Below the pieces are notes generated by a model, which had not been told where the DNA came from, ran no database searches, and worked only from the letters and a program-made list of their open reading frames with translations. Positions 8,558 through 18,698 of a stretch of 64,000 nt of DNA are shown piece by piece (the first letter of the stretch is position 1; the number at the start of each line of letters is the position of its first letter). Both the position numbers and the translations under genes were made by a program. Source of the stretch: Enterococcus sp. BWB1-3 (GTDB taxonomy: Bacteria; Bacillota; Bacilli; Lactobacillales; Enterococcaceae); contig NZ_JADOEP010000006.1 of the NCBI RefSeq assembly GCF_016745275.1, positions 99,037 through 163,036 on the forward strand, read 5' to 3'.

Positions 8558-10357
8558 ATGAGTAGAAAACAAAAATTAGTTTTGTTGTTGTTGATAGATT
8601 CTCTGATCATTGTTGGGGCAAATATTTTTTCTTATTTTTATATGGCGCCCTATATTGAGATTACTGTCAACATCTTGATTTTAAGCGCAGTACTACAGTT
8701 AGCTTTTTACATAGCGCTAGGATTTATTTTTAATATATTCACACGGATAAATCGGTTTACTAATTTAAAAGAGATGATTGCGATCTTTTCTGCAACGACT
8801 ATTGCCTGGTTGGCTGAAGTAATCATTCTCTTTTCAAAAAGTCGAAGAACATTATTCCTAGCGTATCTGATTACAACCTTTTTGATTATTTCCAGTCGCT
8901 TGGTATGGCGTCTAATTGTTGAATGGAAGAGGAATGGAAAGCATATCTCCGATTCGAAGGCAAGGAAGACTTTGATTATCGGTGCAGGAGAAGGCGGCCG
9001 AATTTTACTGACAAGTTTGAGCAATTCATCAACTAGTAAAGATATTAAAGTGGTGGGTTTCATTGATGATGCATCAGATAAATACCGTATGTATTTAGGC
9101 GGAATCAGAGTGTTGGGAAATACAGAATCTATTCCTACACTAGTAAAAGAATATGGGATAGAAATGCTGACAGTGGCGATTCCTTCCTTGAAGAGAGAAG
9201 AGCTGCAGCGGATTTTGGATATTGTTACTCCTTTGGGATTGCCGGTGAATGCCATGCCGGCGTTGGAAGAGCTTGCTTCGGGAAATATCACTATTTCCGG
9301 TTTGAAAAAGATCAATGTTGTTGATCTGCTTGGAAGGGAAGAAGTTCAACTGGATGTAGATCAGCTGGAAGGGCAGATAACAGATAAAGTGATTTTGGTT
9401 ACTGGAGCAGGCGGGTCCATCGGTTCGGAAATTTGTCGACAGATAATGAAATTTAAACCTAAGCAATTACTGCTGCTGGGACATGGTGAAAATTCAATTT
9501 ATCTGATTCACAGAGAATTATTTTGCAAGTATGAAAAGCAGCCAATAGAAATTATTCCGATTATTGCAGATATCCAGGACAAGCAAAGACTTGTGGATGT
9601 AATGCAGCAGTATCGTCCGGATATTGTGTATCATGCAGCTGCGCATAAGCATGTTCCTCTGATGGAAGAAAATCCTGTGGAAGCATTGAAGAATAATGTA
9701 TTTGGTACGAAGAACATAGCTGAAGCAGCTAAAGAGCAGCAGGTTAAAACATTCGTTATGATTTCTACGGATAAGGCTGTTAATCCGCCAAACGTAATGG
9801 GTGCGACGAAACGAATCGCTGAAATGATTGTGACAGGAATGAACGAAGAAGGTAATACGAAATTTTGTGCTGTACGATTTGGCAATGTTCTTGGAAGCAG
9901 AGGAAGTGTTATCCCTGTGTTTGAAGAGCAGATTCAGCAAGGTGGACCGGTAACTGTTACAGATTTCCGAATGACTCGTTACTTTATGACCATTCCTGAA
10001 GCCAGCCGTCTGGTAATTCAAGCCGGAGCGTTGGCAAGAGGCGGGGAACTCTTTATTTTAGATATGGGTGAGCCGGTTAAAATTTATGATCTGGCAAAAA
10101 ATATGATTCAATTGTCAGGCTATCAACAAGATGAAATTGAAATTGTTGAGACAGGTATTCGTCCGGGAGAAAAGCTGTATGAAGAACTGCTGGTAAGCAA
10201 AGAAAAGAATGCTGAACAGGTCTATGATAAAATATTTATTGGCAGTGTAAACGGTTTTTCAATTGATACTGTGATGTCTTTTGTTGGCCAGTTGCCGGAA
10301 GACAAAGTAGAAATAAGCAGGAAATTAGTAGAGTTTGCAAATGAATCGAGTAGGTGA
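8558..10357 (+). CDS. Membrane-bound UDP-GlcNAc 4,6-dehydratase, PglF/CapD/EpsC-like
   Basis: Predicted to make the 4-keto-6-deoxy sugar nucleotide that starts bacillosamine-type sugar synthesis. The 599 residues have about four membrane segments in the first 115, a CoA-binding-like Rossmann domain (IIGAGEGGRILL), and a catalytic extended SDR domain (VTGAGGSIGSEICRQ near 283). The active-site STDKAVNPPNVMGATKR carries the Thr-Asp-Lys type of PglF in place of the usual Tyr. The start has only a weak ribosome binding site (AAGAGTGG, 9 bases upstream). The next three genes supply PglD-, PglE- and PglC-like steps. Confidence 0.87.
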   Translation: MSRKQKLVLLLLIDSLIIVGANIFSYFYMAPYIEITVNILILSAVLQLAFYIALGFIFNIFTRINRFTNLKEMIAIFSATTIAWLAEVIILFSKSRRTLFLAYLITTFLIISSRLVWRLIVEWKRNGKHISDSKARKTLIIGAGEGGRILLTSLSNSSTSKDIKVVGFIDDASDKYRMYLGGIRVLGNTESIPTLVKEYGIEMLTVAIPSLKREELQRILDIVTPLGLPVNAMPALEELASGNITISGLKKINVVDLLGREEVQLDVDQLEGQITDKVILVTGAGGSIGSEICRQIMKFKPKQLLLLGHGENSIYLIHRELFCKYEKQPIEIIPIIADIQDKQRLVDVMQQYRPDIVYHAAAHKHVPLMEENPVEALKNNVFGTKNIAEAAKEQQVKTFVMISTDKAVNPPNVMGATKRIAEMIVTGMNEEGNTKFCAVRFGNVLGSRGSVIPVFEEQIQQGGPVTVTDFRMTRYFMTIPEASRLVIQAGALARGGELFILDMGEPVKIYDLAKNMIQLSGYQQDEIEIVETGIRPGEKLYEELLVSKEKNAEQVYDKIFIGSVNGFSIDTVMSFVGQLPEDKVEISRKLVEFANESSR

Positions 10358-10368
10358 GGAATTTGAAA

Positions 10369-11001
10369 ATGAAACAATTGGTCATTATCGGAGCTGGCGG
10401 ACACGGTAAAGAGGTCGCTTTTTTAACCGAAAGACTCCCTGAATATGAATTGCTCGGTTTTTTAGATGATAATAAAGTCGGTGAAACAGTTTGCGGAATA
10501 TCTGTACTTGGGAAAATTAAAGATATTCAAAATATGCCTGCTGAAACATGTATTGCATTTGGAATAGCGAATCCTAATTTCAAATTTGAGGTGTATAAAA
10601 AAATCATTGAGAAGTATTGTGGAAGCTATGAGTTTCCAAATTTGATTGATCCAACAGCTCTTATTGGAATAAATGTAGAGTTTGGTGAAGGAAATATCGT
10701 TATGCCGTACACAACATTTACAGCAGATATTGCTATTGGAGGTTTTAATATGATTAATATAGGCTGTACAATTGGCCACGATGTTAAAATGAAAGATTTT
10801 AATGCACTATATCCATCCGTAAATGTATCAGGGAACGTTCATATAAAAAGTAAATCTGAAATTGGTGTAGGTAGTCAGATTATACAGAACATTCATATTG
10901 GAGAAGCAACAATCATTGGGGCAGGCTCCGTTATATTAAAAGATGTAAGAGATAGTGAAAAAGTTGTCGGGGTTCCCGGCAGAGTAATTAGTGGGAGGTG
11001 A
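10369..11001 (+). CDS. Sugar O/N-acyltransferase, PglD/NeuD-like (left-handed beta helix)
   Basis: Likely acetylates the 4-amino group of UDP-4-amino-sugar to give UDP-diacetylbacillosamine. The 210 residues contain an N-terminal Rossmann-like half (LVIIGAGGHGKEVAFL, FLDDN) and a C-terminal hexapeptide-repeat helix with the catalytic histidine in NIGCTIGHDVKM and ending VVGVPGRVI. The ATG at 10369 is preferred: GTGAGGA at 10354-10360 is the ribosome binding site, and the intervening TTG is too close to it. It follows the dehydratase by 11 bases. Confidence 0.85.
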   Translation: MKQLVIIGAGGHGKEVAFLTERLPEYELLGFLDDNKVGETVCGISVLGKIKDIQNMPAETCIAFGIANPNFKFEVYKKIIEKYCGSYEFPNLIDPTALIGINVEFGEGNIVMPYTTFTADIAIGGFNMINIGCTIGHDVKMKDFNALYPSVNVSGNVHIKSKSEIGVGSQIIQNIHIGEATIIGAGSVILKDVRDSEKVVGVPGRVISGR

Positions 11002-11007
11002 TGAAAT

Positions 11008-12123
11008 TTGTCAGATAGAATATTATTGTCTTCTCCTCATATGAGTGATGAAGGATTTGAAAAAGAATTTGTACAGAAAGCTTTTGATACAAACTGGATC
11101 GCACCGCTTGGAGAAAACGTTGATAAATTTGAAACAGAATTAGCTGAAATGGTCGGTATAGATCATGCAGCGGCATTGTCATCAGGGACTGCTGCCATTC
11201 ATTTAGCTTTGAAGGCAGCTGGAGTAGAAAAAGATGATATTGTGATATGCCAGTCATTGACTTTTTCCGCCACAGCAAATCCAATTATCTATCAAGATGC
11301 AATTCCAGTATTTATTGATAGTGATGAAAAGACCTGGAATATGAGTCCAGTCCATTTAAGAAAAGCATTGGAAAAATATCCTCAAACAAAAGCTGTAATT
11401 GTTGTTCACCTATATGGTTTATCTGCGGATATTGATGAGATAAAAGCGATCTGTGATGAGTATGGCGTTACGCTGATTGAAGATGCAGCCGAGTCTTTAG
11501 GGACAACATACAAAGGACAAATGACAGGAACATTTGGGAAATATGGTGTGTACTCCTTCAATGGGAATAAGATTATCACAACGTCAGGTGGTGGAATGCT
11601 TGTTTCCAAAGCTAAAGAAAAGGTTGAGAAGGTTCGATTTTGGGCAACACAATCCAGAGATCAGGCAAAACACTATCAGCATAGTGAGCTAGGTTTTAAT
11701 TACCGCATGAGTAATATTGTAGCAGGGATAGGCAGAGGGCAGTTAAAAGTACTTGATGAGCGAGTAAAGAAAAAGAATGAAATCTATAATTTTTATAAAC
11801 AGCAGCTTAAGTCATTTGAACAAGTCTCATTCATGCCCGAAAATGACTGGAATGAACCTAATTTTTGGTTGAGTTGTATTATGTTGAAGGGAATTTCACC
11901 AGAAGTTATTATGAATGCTTTAGACGAAGCGAATATTGAGGCTCGACCAATCTGGAAGCCTATGCATTTACAGCCATATTATGAAAAATATGATTACATT
12001 GGCGGAGATATAGGACAAAAATTATTCGAAAACGGGTTATGCTTACCTTCGGACACGAAGATGACTATGGAAGAGCTTTACCGTGTAACAAATGTGATTA
12101 GGCAGGTATTGGAAAGTGAATAA
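11008..12123 (+). CDS. PLP-dependent sugar aminotransferase, DegT/DnrJ/EryC1 family (PglE-like)
   Basis: Predicted to aminate the 4-keto sugar nucleotide made by the upstream dehydratase. The 371 residues open with the ILLSSPHMSDEGFEKEFV signature of PglE-like enzymes. The PLP site shows SSGTAAIHLAL, an acidic residue in IEDAAESLG, and the Schiff-base lysine in YSFNGNKIITTSGGG. It begins with TTG at 11008 behind GGGAGGTGA, 6 bases after the acetyltransferase gene, and overlaps the next gene by 8 bases. Confidence 0.9.
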   Translation: MSDRILLSSPHMSDEGFEKEFVQKAFDTNWIAPLGENVDKFETELAEMVGIDHAAALSSGTAAIHLALKAAGVEKDDIVICQSLTFSATANPIIYQDAIPVFIDSDEKTWNMSPVHLRKALEKYPQTKAVIVVHLYGLSADIDEIKAICDEYGVTLIEDAAESLGTTYKGQMTGTFGKYGVYSFNGNKIITTSGGGMLVSKAKEKVEKVRFWATQSRDQAKHYQHSELGFNYRMSNIVAGIGRGQLKVLDERVKKKNEIYNFYKQQLKSFEQVSFMPENDWNEPNFWLSCIMLKGISPEVIMNALDEANIEARPIWKPMHLQPYYEKYDYIGGDIGQKLFENGLCLPSDTKMTMEELYRVTNVIRQVLESE

Positions 12124-12739
12124 AAAAGGATTCTATGAAAAGTGGCTGAAGCGCCCGGTGGATTTTATTTTATCTTTAATTGCATTGATTTTATTAAGTC
12201 CGATTTTTCTGATTGTTGCTATACTGGTAAGAGTAAAATTAGGTAGTCCGATTATTTTTAAACAAGAAAGACCGGGATTAAATGAAACAATTTTTTCCAT
12301 GTATAAGTTTAGAACCATGACAGATGAAAAAGATGAGGATGGACAGCTGCTTCCAGATGATATACGATTAACTAAATTTGGCAAACTTCTTCGTTCGACA
12401 AGTCTGGATGAATTGCCTGAGCTATGGAATATCCTCAAAGGAGATATGTCTATTGTAGGTCCGCGTCCTTTGTTAGTAGCGTATCTTAAACTTTATAATG
12501 AGGAACAGAAAAGAAGACACAATGTTCGACCAGGCTTGACTGGTTTGGCTCAGGTAAATGGAAGAAATACGATTAGCTGGGAAGATAAGTTTGAATATGA
12601 TTTGATGTATGTAGACAATATTACTTTAAAAATGGATGCAGTTACTATTATCAAAACTATTCAAAAAGTTTTTATTAGAGACGGTATTAGTGATAATTTA
12701 ACAGAAACTATGGAAAAGTTTCAAGGAAATAAAGAGTAG
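12116..12739 (+). CDS. Priming phosphoglycosyl transferase, PglC/EpsL-like
   Basis: Transfers a phospho-sugar from UDP-sugar to undecaprenyl phosphate to start the repeat unit. The 207 residues are the short monotopic form: one N-terminal re-entrant membrane helix (residues 13-35), then KFRTMTDEKDEDG, the catalytic Asp-Glu pair in TSLDELPELWNILKGDMS, and VGPRPLL plus RPGLTGLAQVNGRN. It starts with GTG, overlapping the aminotransferase by 8 bases, which suggests translational coupling. With the three preceding genes it argues for a bacillosamine-like first sugar. Confidence 0.9.
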   Translation: MNKKGFYEKWLKRPVDFILSLIALILLSPIFLIVAILVRVKLGSPIIFKQERPGLNETIFSMYKFRTMTDEKDEDGQLLPDDIRLTKFGKLLRSTSLDELPELWNILKGDMSIVGPRPLLVAYLKLYNEEQKRRHNVRPGLTGLAQVNGRNTISWEDKFEYDLMYVDNITLKMDAVTIIKTIQKVFIRDGISDNLTETMEKFQGNKE

Positions 12740-12769
12740 TATAAAAAGTTAGTTGACAAGGAGAATTGT

Positions 12770-13921
12770 GTGATTATTTTATTGTTTTTATTAGGGTGTT
12801 TAATTGTTTATACAATGGTTGGGTATCCGCTTTTATTATTGATTCTGGATAAGATCATTCCTCATAAAAGTATTAATTTTAACAATTCCTATTTTCCAAG
12901 TGTCAGTATTATTATTCCAGCGCACAACGAAGAAAAGGTCGTTGAAAAAAAAATTAGAAATTTGCTGTGTTTGGAATATCCAAAAGAAAAATTAGAAATT
13001 ATTGTTGCTTCAGATAATAGTACGGATACTACGGAAAACATTGTTGAAAGTTTGATAAATGAATTTCCCGATAGAATCATATTGTATCGGGTAAAAGAAA
13101 GAAAAGGGAAAACAAATGCCCAAGATGAAGCAGTTAATATTGCTAAAGGAGAAGTACTAGTGATGACAGATGCTAACTCGATGTTAAAGAGAAATGCTGT
13201 TAAAGAACTTGTTCTTTATCTCTCTGATATTTCTGTAGGTTATGTTGCCGGTCAATTGATTTATGCTAACGATGAGACGTCTGCTACCAGCCAATCCGAG
13301 TCGGCATATTGGAACTTGGATATGAAGATGCGACAAGTAGAATCAGATATTGGTTCAATCACTGCTGGTAATGGGAGTATATATGCTATTAGAAAAAAAG
13401 AATATATTAGGATTAATCCAATTTATAGCCATGACAGTATTTTTCCACCAAAGTTTGTTCTAATGCATAAGCGGGCAGTGTATAATCCAGATGCTATTGC
13501 TTATGAAAAGGCCGGAGAAAACGATTCAGATGAATTCCAAAGAAAAGTAAGAATGTCTAGGAAAATTATTGCTATTAACTTTGTAGACTTTAATAAGTAT
13601 AATATCTTTAAATATGGTTGGTTTTCATTTTTCTATTTTTCTCATCGAGCATGTAGAAATAATCTATATCTATTTCATAGTTTATTCTATATTATTAGCT
13701 GGATGGCCTGTATACAAACTCAATATACTTGGATTCTGTTATTAATAGTTGCTCAAACTGTATTTTATCTGTCGGCATATATATTGAGAAAATCTAGAAA
13801 AAATTTTTTACGACTACCTTATTACTATTGCTTGACTATTGCAGCACAATTTCTTGGCGCATTTAAAGAACTTACAGGCAAGTCGAAACCATTTTGGGAA
13901 AAAGCGGAGAGTACGAGGTAA
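12770..13921 (+). CDS. Membrane-associated family 2 glycosyltransferase
   Basis: Adds a sugar to the growing lipid-linked repeat unit. The 383 residues have an N-terminal membrane helix, a GT-A domain (VSIIIPAHNEEKVVEKKI, then VMTDANSMLKRNA as the DXD-like site, then GNGSIYAIRK), and two or three C-terminal membrane helices from about 305. GTG at 12770 follows AAGGAG at the right distance. Base composition becomes clearly more AT-rich from here to about 20 kb, as expected for the exchangeable centre of such loci. Confidence 0.85.
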   Translation: MIILLFLLGCLIVYTMVGYPLLLLILDKIIPHKSINFNNSYFPSVSIIIPAHNEEKVVEKKIRNLLCLEYPKEKLEIIVASDNSTDTTENIVESLINEFPDRIILYRVKERKGKTNAQDEAVNIAKGEVLVMTDANSMLKRNAVKELVLYLSDISVGYVAGQLIYANDETSATSQSESAYWNLDMKMRQVESDIGSITAGNGSIYAIRKKEYIRINPIYSHDSIFPPKFVLMHKRAVYNPDAIAYEKAGENDSDEFQRKVRMSRKIIAINFVDFNKYNIFKYGWFSFFYFSHRACRNNLYLFHSLFYIISWMACIQTQYTWILLLIVAQTVFYLSAYILRKSRKNFLRLPYYYCLTIAAQFLGAFKELTGKSKPFWEKAESTR

Positions 13922-13961
13922 TGATTTTATAATTATAAGACTTAATTTGGGAGGTACAATA

Positions 13962-14762
13962 ATGAAATTAGAGGTTATAGTATCGACTTTAAACTGTACT
14001 GATTACAAACAGCTATATAAAGATATGAATTTGGATACCGATGCAATAATTGTAAATCAAGCGGAGTATTCTCAGTTAGTGACTGAAAAATTAAATTATG
14101 AATCGGTTAGTATATATGGTATGACTTTTTTTGAAAAAGGAGTTGGATTGAGTCGGAATTCTGGATTTATGCGCTCTAGAGCAGATATTTGTATCATGGC
14201 TGATGATGATATGGTGTATGTAGATAATTATGCTGAAATTATTCAGCAAGCTTATAAAAAATATTCTGATGCTGATATGTTAATTTTTAATGTGAGGATT
14301 CACCAAAATGGAAATATCACAAAGAAAGTAAAAAAGAATTCCAGAGTACGGATATGGAACTACCAAAAATATGGTACTGTTACGTTTACTTTTAAAAGAC
14401 AGTCAATTTTAAGACATAGAATTTCATTCTCTCTACTTTTTGGTGGAGGAACTGGTAATGGATCTGGAGAAGACTCACTTTTCTTATCAGATGTATTAAA
14501 GAAAAAAATGAAAGTTTATGCTATTAAAGATATAATTGCAGATGTTTATAATGAAGAGTCCTCTTGGTTTACAGGGTATAATGAGCAATTTCTTGAACAA
14601 AAAGGAGCTCTGTTTTTTCAAATTAATAAGAGATTTTATAAATTATTATTATGGCAATTTGTGATAAGAAGAGGGAAGCTTTTCAAAGGGTTAGGCAAAT
14701 CGAAATTTCAGCTTTATAAAATAATGAAAAGAGGGGGTAGAAAATTTGCTGACAAAAAATAA
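13962..14762 (+). CDS. Glycosyltransferase, divergent family 2/A-like
   Basis: A soluble 266-residue protein with a short nucleotide-sugar domain. The N-terminus LEVIVSTLNC resembles the first strand of GT-A enzymes, GVGLSRNSGFMRSRADICIMADDDM includes a convincing Asp-rich metal site near residue 85, and GGGTGNGSGEDSLFLSDVLKKK resembles the catalytic ED region. It probably transfers one sugar in the repeat unit. The ATG at 13962 with GGGAGGT upstream is chosen because the earlier in-frame start overlaps the previous gene and lacks a ribosome binding site. The donor sugar is unknown. Confidence 0.75.
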   Translation: MKLEVIVSTLNCTDYKQLYKDMNLDTDAIIVNQAEYSQLVTEKLNYESVSIYGMTFFEKGVGLSRNSGFMRSRADICIMADDDMVYVDNYAEIIQQAYKKYSDADMLIFNVRIHQNGNITKKVKKNSRVRIWNYQKYGTVTFTFKRQSILRHRISFSLLFGGGTGNGSGEDSLFLSDVLKKKMKVYAIKDIIADVYNEESSWFTGYNEQFLEQKGALFFQINKRFYKLLLWQFVIRRGKLFKGLGKSKFQLYKIMKRGGRKFADKK

Positions 14763-15921
14763 TTTTTTCCTTATTTTAGGTTGTTTTTTAGTTTATCTAG
14801 AATCTTTGTGTAAGTTAACTTCTCTCCTTTTGCATGAGGGACAAATATATATGTTGATAAGAATGTCATATATATTGCTTTTTATTTTGTTGATAATTTT
14901 TAACACGAATAAAATATCAATAAAATGGATTTTAATTACTTGCTTTATAGCAATTTTATCATTGATAAATATTATACTGACTAATAATTTATCTTATGTA
15001 GTCCCTGTATATTTTAATTTTTTTACTGTTTATTTAGGGGGCAGTTTCTTTTTAGGAACAGAAAAATTAAATTTTGATACATATTTAACATATTTGAACA
15101 TTTTAGCAAAGTTTTTAACTTTTCTTCTCCCAGCTTATATTTTTCTGTATTTAGGGAAGTATATAAGTTATTATGATGTTGGTTATGTTACACATTTAAA
15201 TTGTCTCTTTTTATGGTATGGCTATTTTACTAAAGAAAAAAGTAATTCTAATCTCATATTTGTTATAATCAATTTACTAGTCTGTCTAGTAATGGGGTCA
15301 AGATCAGTATTTGTGACTACTCTTATCGAATTATTAATAACTATGATTATTTTTTCGAAAAATAAAAAAATTAAGTTTTATTTATTAGTAACTATTATAT
15401 TAGGAGTAGGATACTATATATATGCTAATTTATTGAGTATATTAATTAATATTCAACAGATTTCAAATAAATTAGGGGTTAATTCAAGAAATTTATCATT
15501 ATTTATTAGTGATCTTAGTAATAAGCAGACAGTTTATGATAGTGGTAGAGATGATATTTACCCAATTGTTTGGGATTACTTAAAAAAAACTTCTGGATTA
15601 CCTAATGGAGTTGGGATAACTCGTTTTTTGACTAATGGATTTTATTACCACGCACACAATTTTGTATTAGAAAGTTTGTTGACCTTTGGATTAGTTATTG
15701 GTATTCTAATATTAATTTTTTTTGGTATTAATTATTTTATAGCGACAAAAAGGTATTTATCAATTAATAATGGACGAGATGGATTATTAATACTGTTTAT
15801 GACATCTTTTTTAATTCGTTCAACAGTAGGAACTTATTTCGTTCAAGATTCGATGTTTATATTTGTGTTTGTGATGATAATTATTCGATATGATTCGAAT
15901 CGACTGGAGAGGGTACTATAG
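14746..15921 (+). CDS. Wzy-like polysaccharide polymerase
   Basis: Predicted integral membrane polymerase that joins flipped repeat units outside the membrane. The 391 residues contain about ten to twelve hydrophobic helices, no soluble domain, and a large central loop (about 240-300) with SGRDDIY and YHAHNFVLESLLTFG, a pattern typical of O-antigen ligase/polymerase proteins. TTG at 14746 with GAGGGGG upstream overlaps the preceding gene by 17 bases. Sequence identity is poor in this family, so the call rests on topology, the HNFVLE motif and position. Confidence 0.8.
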   Translation: MLTKNNFFLILGCFLVYLESLCKLTSLLLHEGQIYMLIRMSYILLFILLIIFNTNKISIKWILITCFIAILSLINIILTNNLSYVVPVYFNFFTVYLGGSFFLGTEKLNFDTYLTYLNILAKFLTFLLPAYIFLYLGKYISYYDVGYVTHLNCLFLWYGYFTKEKSNSNLIFVIINLLVCLVMGSRSVFVTTLIELLITMIIFSKNKKIKFYLLVTIILGVGYYIYANLLSILINIQQISNKLGVNSRNLSLFISDLSNKQTVYDSGRDDIYPIVWDYLKKTSGLPNGVGITRFLTNGFYYHAHNFVLESLLTFGLVIGILILIFFGINYFIATKRYLSINNGRDGLLILFMTSFLIRSTVGTYFVQDSMFIFVFVMIIIRYDSNRLERVL

Positions 15922-17114
15922 TGAAAATTTTACTATTAAGCTTTACAAACAGTTCTAACTTTGGAGATCAATTGATTGTGAAGCAAATAATTAAGACTTG
16001 TGAGAAATATGGTAGTGTAATCACCTACAGTTATAGTTTTCAAAAAAATTATTCTTTTAATGATGATCAGGATTACTTTTTTTTGAATTCTAAAGCAAAT
16101 TTAGAATCTTATTTAAAAAAGGTATATAAAGATTATTTTAGAAATTTTTATTTGATTGATAAAATGCATACTTATAAAAACTATAAAAAAATGAAAAATA
16201 ATATAGTGCAATCTGAATTTTTAAATGACTTAAAAGAAGCGGATTTGTTAATAATTGGCGGTGGAAATACAATATTCGATTTAAGTAGAAATTCTAAAAA
16301 TTTTGAGCGTTATGAGTACATAGTTAATATAGCACATCAATATAATACAAAAGTAATGATGATGTGTGTAGGGTTGGGACCTTTTCAAACAAGTAATCAA
16401 GAGCAAGGAACACAAGCAGTGATTCAAAAATGTGATTTTGTTACGGTAAGAGATAATAAATCTTATGAATATGGGAAAAATATTACCCATGTTCATCTTT
16501 CTGTTGATCCAGTATTTTTTTTAGAAAATGAAAAGATAAAACAAGTCAGTAACGCTATAGGGATATGTGTTATTGATTATAGATTGAATAATATTAAGCA
16601 AAAAGAATATAAAAAATATCTTGAAGAAATGAAAAGTATTATTGAAAGGTTGCGAAGTGAAATTCCAGATAATGATATTTTACTATTTTCTTCAGAACCA
16701 AGAGATTATGAAGCTGTAAAAGATTTATATAATATGGTTAAGGGGAATAAAAACATTGAACTTAGAAAGATTTCTACTAAAGAACAATTGATAACTTTTT
16801 ATAATGAAATAGACGTTTTATTAGGAACAAGAATGCATTCAATGATAGTAGCTGTTTCCCAAGGAGTGCCGATCGTTGGTATTTCTTGGCAACAAAAAGT
16901 CACTGAAATGTTTAAATTAATGAGAGATTCAGAGTCATCATTTGAAATAGCAGAGCTAGAACGACATACTGATAACATAGTAAAATCCTTAAAAAGAAAA
17001 TTAGAGAATAGCAGTCTGGAAATTGAGAAATTAGAAGAATTTAAATCTAGTTGTAAAGAAAGATTTATTATTAACTTGAAAATTCTTTCTGAGGTAAAAA
17101 AGTTTAAAAAATAA
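15921..17114 (+). CDS. Polysaccharide pyruvyl transferase family protein
   Basis: Likely adds a pyruvate ketal or otherwise modifies a sugar of the repeat unit. The 397 residues fit the PF04230 family: an N-terminal SNFGDQLIVKQII, IIGGGNTIFD near residue 112, VMMMCVGLGPF, and the conserved C-terminal LGTRMHSMIVAVSQGVPIVGI. GTG overlaps the stop of the polymerase gene by one base. A C-terminal helix rich in Lys and Glu follows. It is the last gene before an insertion sequence remnant. An alternative is a non-enzymatic family member. Confidence 0.82.
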   Translation: MKILLLSFTNSSNFGDQLIVKQIIKTCEKYGSVITYSYSFQKNYSFNDDQDYFFLNSKANLESYLKKVYKDYFRNFYLIDKMHTYKNYKKMKNNIVQSEFLNDLKEADLLIIGGGNTIFDLSRNSKNFERYEYIVNIAHQYNTKVMMMCVGLGPFQTSNQEQGTQAVIQKCDFVTVRDNKSYEYGKNITHVHLSVDPVFFLENEKIKQVSNAIGICVIDYRLNNIKQKEYKKYLEEMKSIIERLRSEIPDNDILLFSSEPRDYEAVKDLYNMVKGNKNIELRKISTKEQLITFYNEIDVLLGTRMHSMIVAVSQGVPIVGISWQQKVTEMFKLMRDSESSFEIAELERHTDNIVKSLKRKLENSSLEIEKLEEFKSSCKERFIINLKILSEVKKFKK

Positions 17115-17197
17115 AAGAAAAGAGTCAAACCCATAATAGCAGAAAAAAGACAATACTAAAGAGAAGGGTTTAAATAGCTTGTTTAGTCTATACTGAA

Positions 17198-18364
17198 CTA
17201 AGCAACTTGAAACCCATACTTTTTCGCAAATTGAATCGCTTCTTCAACAGACAATTGTTTGTTAGGTGCACCATATTCTTGATAGTGATAAAGTGTTGGA
17301 TTGTAAACTTTATCTTTTTTAAGAACGTGGTAGGTAGTCACAAGTAGACGGTGAGGAATCGCAATAATGGCTTTCTTGTGTCCTCTACGTTTCTTAAGTT
17401 GGAGATACTCCGGTGCTCGGGGTATTTTTCAGATCGTACCACGGCATTGGCTACTTCAACCAATAAAGATTTGAGGTAATGTCCACCTTTAGAAATACTC
17501 CAGCCCAAGAAAAAAGGTGACCAGCGGTCGGAAATTGATTCATATCAATACCGATTTCTGAAAGCACTCGTAACGCTGTTAATGTCTGCTTAAATCCTAG
17601 AATTGTTTGAATTAACGCTTGTTGGTGTGCCTATTCTTTGCCTAACTCGGTGATCAGTTCTTCAAGGTCATTTTTACACAAGGTAATGGCGTCGTAGTGA
17701 GCTTTGATGACACGCAGCTTTTCTGCTTGTTCATCAGATAACTCGCCTTCCATGGAGTACTCTAGTTCTTCAACAGATGCTTTCATATAACGGTGAATTA
17801 TTGTAGCGATATCAGGTTTCTCATTCGGCTTGTCCAGAACACTCTGAATAATTTTCTGAACAGATATTCTAAAGACATCGGAAACGATACTGGCAATTTG
17901 AAGATTATGCCAAGTGAGACAGTTTTGATAACGAGTTTTTTCACTTGTTTGAAGATAGGTCAGTTTCATTCGATAGCGAAACAAGTCATGTAACTGAAGG
18001 ATTTTAGCGGGTGGAATAAAAAGCCCAGCGACTAAATCATGTTTGTATAAATCAGCGATCCATTGCGCATCTTTCTTATCTGTCTTTTTTCCTCGAATTG
18101 CTTTGACATATTTTTGATGAACCAGATAGCTATCCATCTCATCTTCAAGAACATTATAGACGGGTATCCAATATGCCGGTAGATTCCATACAAAGATGGA
18201 AACAAGAGTGAAACTCAAGCCATTTCTTCAGCTCAATTAACGAGTTCGTAAACGTCGAAAAGAGACGGCGTTATATACTGAGTAATTCCTTGGTTGTCAG
18301 TGATTGCGATAACAGCGATAACGAACGTTTTGTGGACATCAATACCACAACAGTTTTGGTGCAC
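17198..18364 (-). pseudogene. IS110-family transposase, broken by frameshifts
   Basis: Reading the minus strand from GTG at 18364 gives HQNCCGIDVHKTFVIAVIAI, the DEDD-type start of IS110 transposases. The frame then breaks near 18240 and resumes with IYWIPVYNVLEDEMDSYLVH and KYVKAIRGKKTDKKDAQWIA. It stops near 17631, and the C-terminal half continues with further stops and frame changes (SEIGIDMNQFPTAGHLFSWAG) to GFQVA and a stop at 17198. At least two frameshifts and several stops show it is dead. It lies inside the polysaccharide locus between the pyruvyl transferase and flippase genes. Confidence 0.85.
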
Positions 18365-18698
18365 GATTTTTTACATCGTGAGAAACTCCTTTCAAAAAAA
18401 ATTTAGAAGAAGAACAGTGCAGGGACTGCGAGGCTTTACACAAACGAGTCTCTTATTCAAAAATAAGTTTACGTGCTCAGAGTCACAGTTAGTTGTACTT
18501 GAAAAGCCAAGCTACACATATAAGTATATAAGGTCGAAAAGTGGAACTTCGCACTTACTCACCTTCCCGTGATTTGTAGTGTATACAGGCTTTTTCAAGA
18601 AAAGTTTATTATAAATACAAGAAGAATTCTGCAAGGAACAGCGTATTTTTTATACGGTGTTGTGCCTTGAGCGGAACGCGAAAGGAATGATTATAAAT
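18365..18698. other. Spacer between IS110 remnant and flippase gene
   Basis: About 330 bases that include the non-coding end of the insertion sequence and the untranslated leader of the flippase gene. No reading frame with a ribosome binding site and no clear intrinsic terminator was seen. Confidence 0.4.

Noticed and set aside
18294..18572. Plus-strand frame over the IS110 end
   Set aside because: It is antisense to the recognisable transposase start and extends into non-coding sequence.
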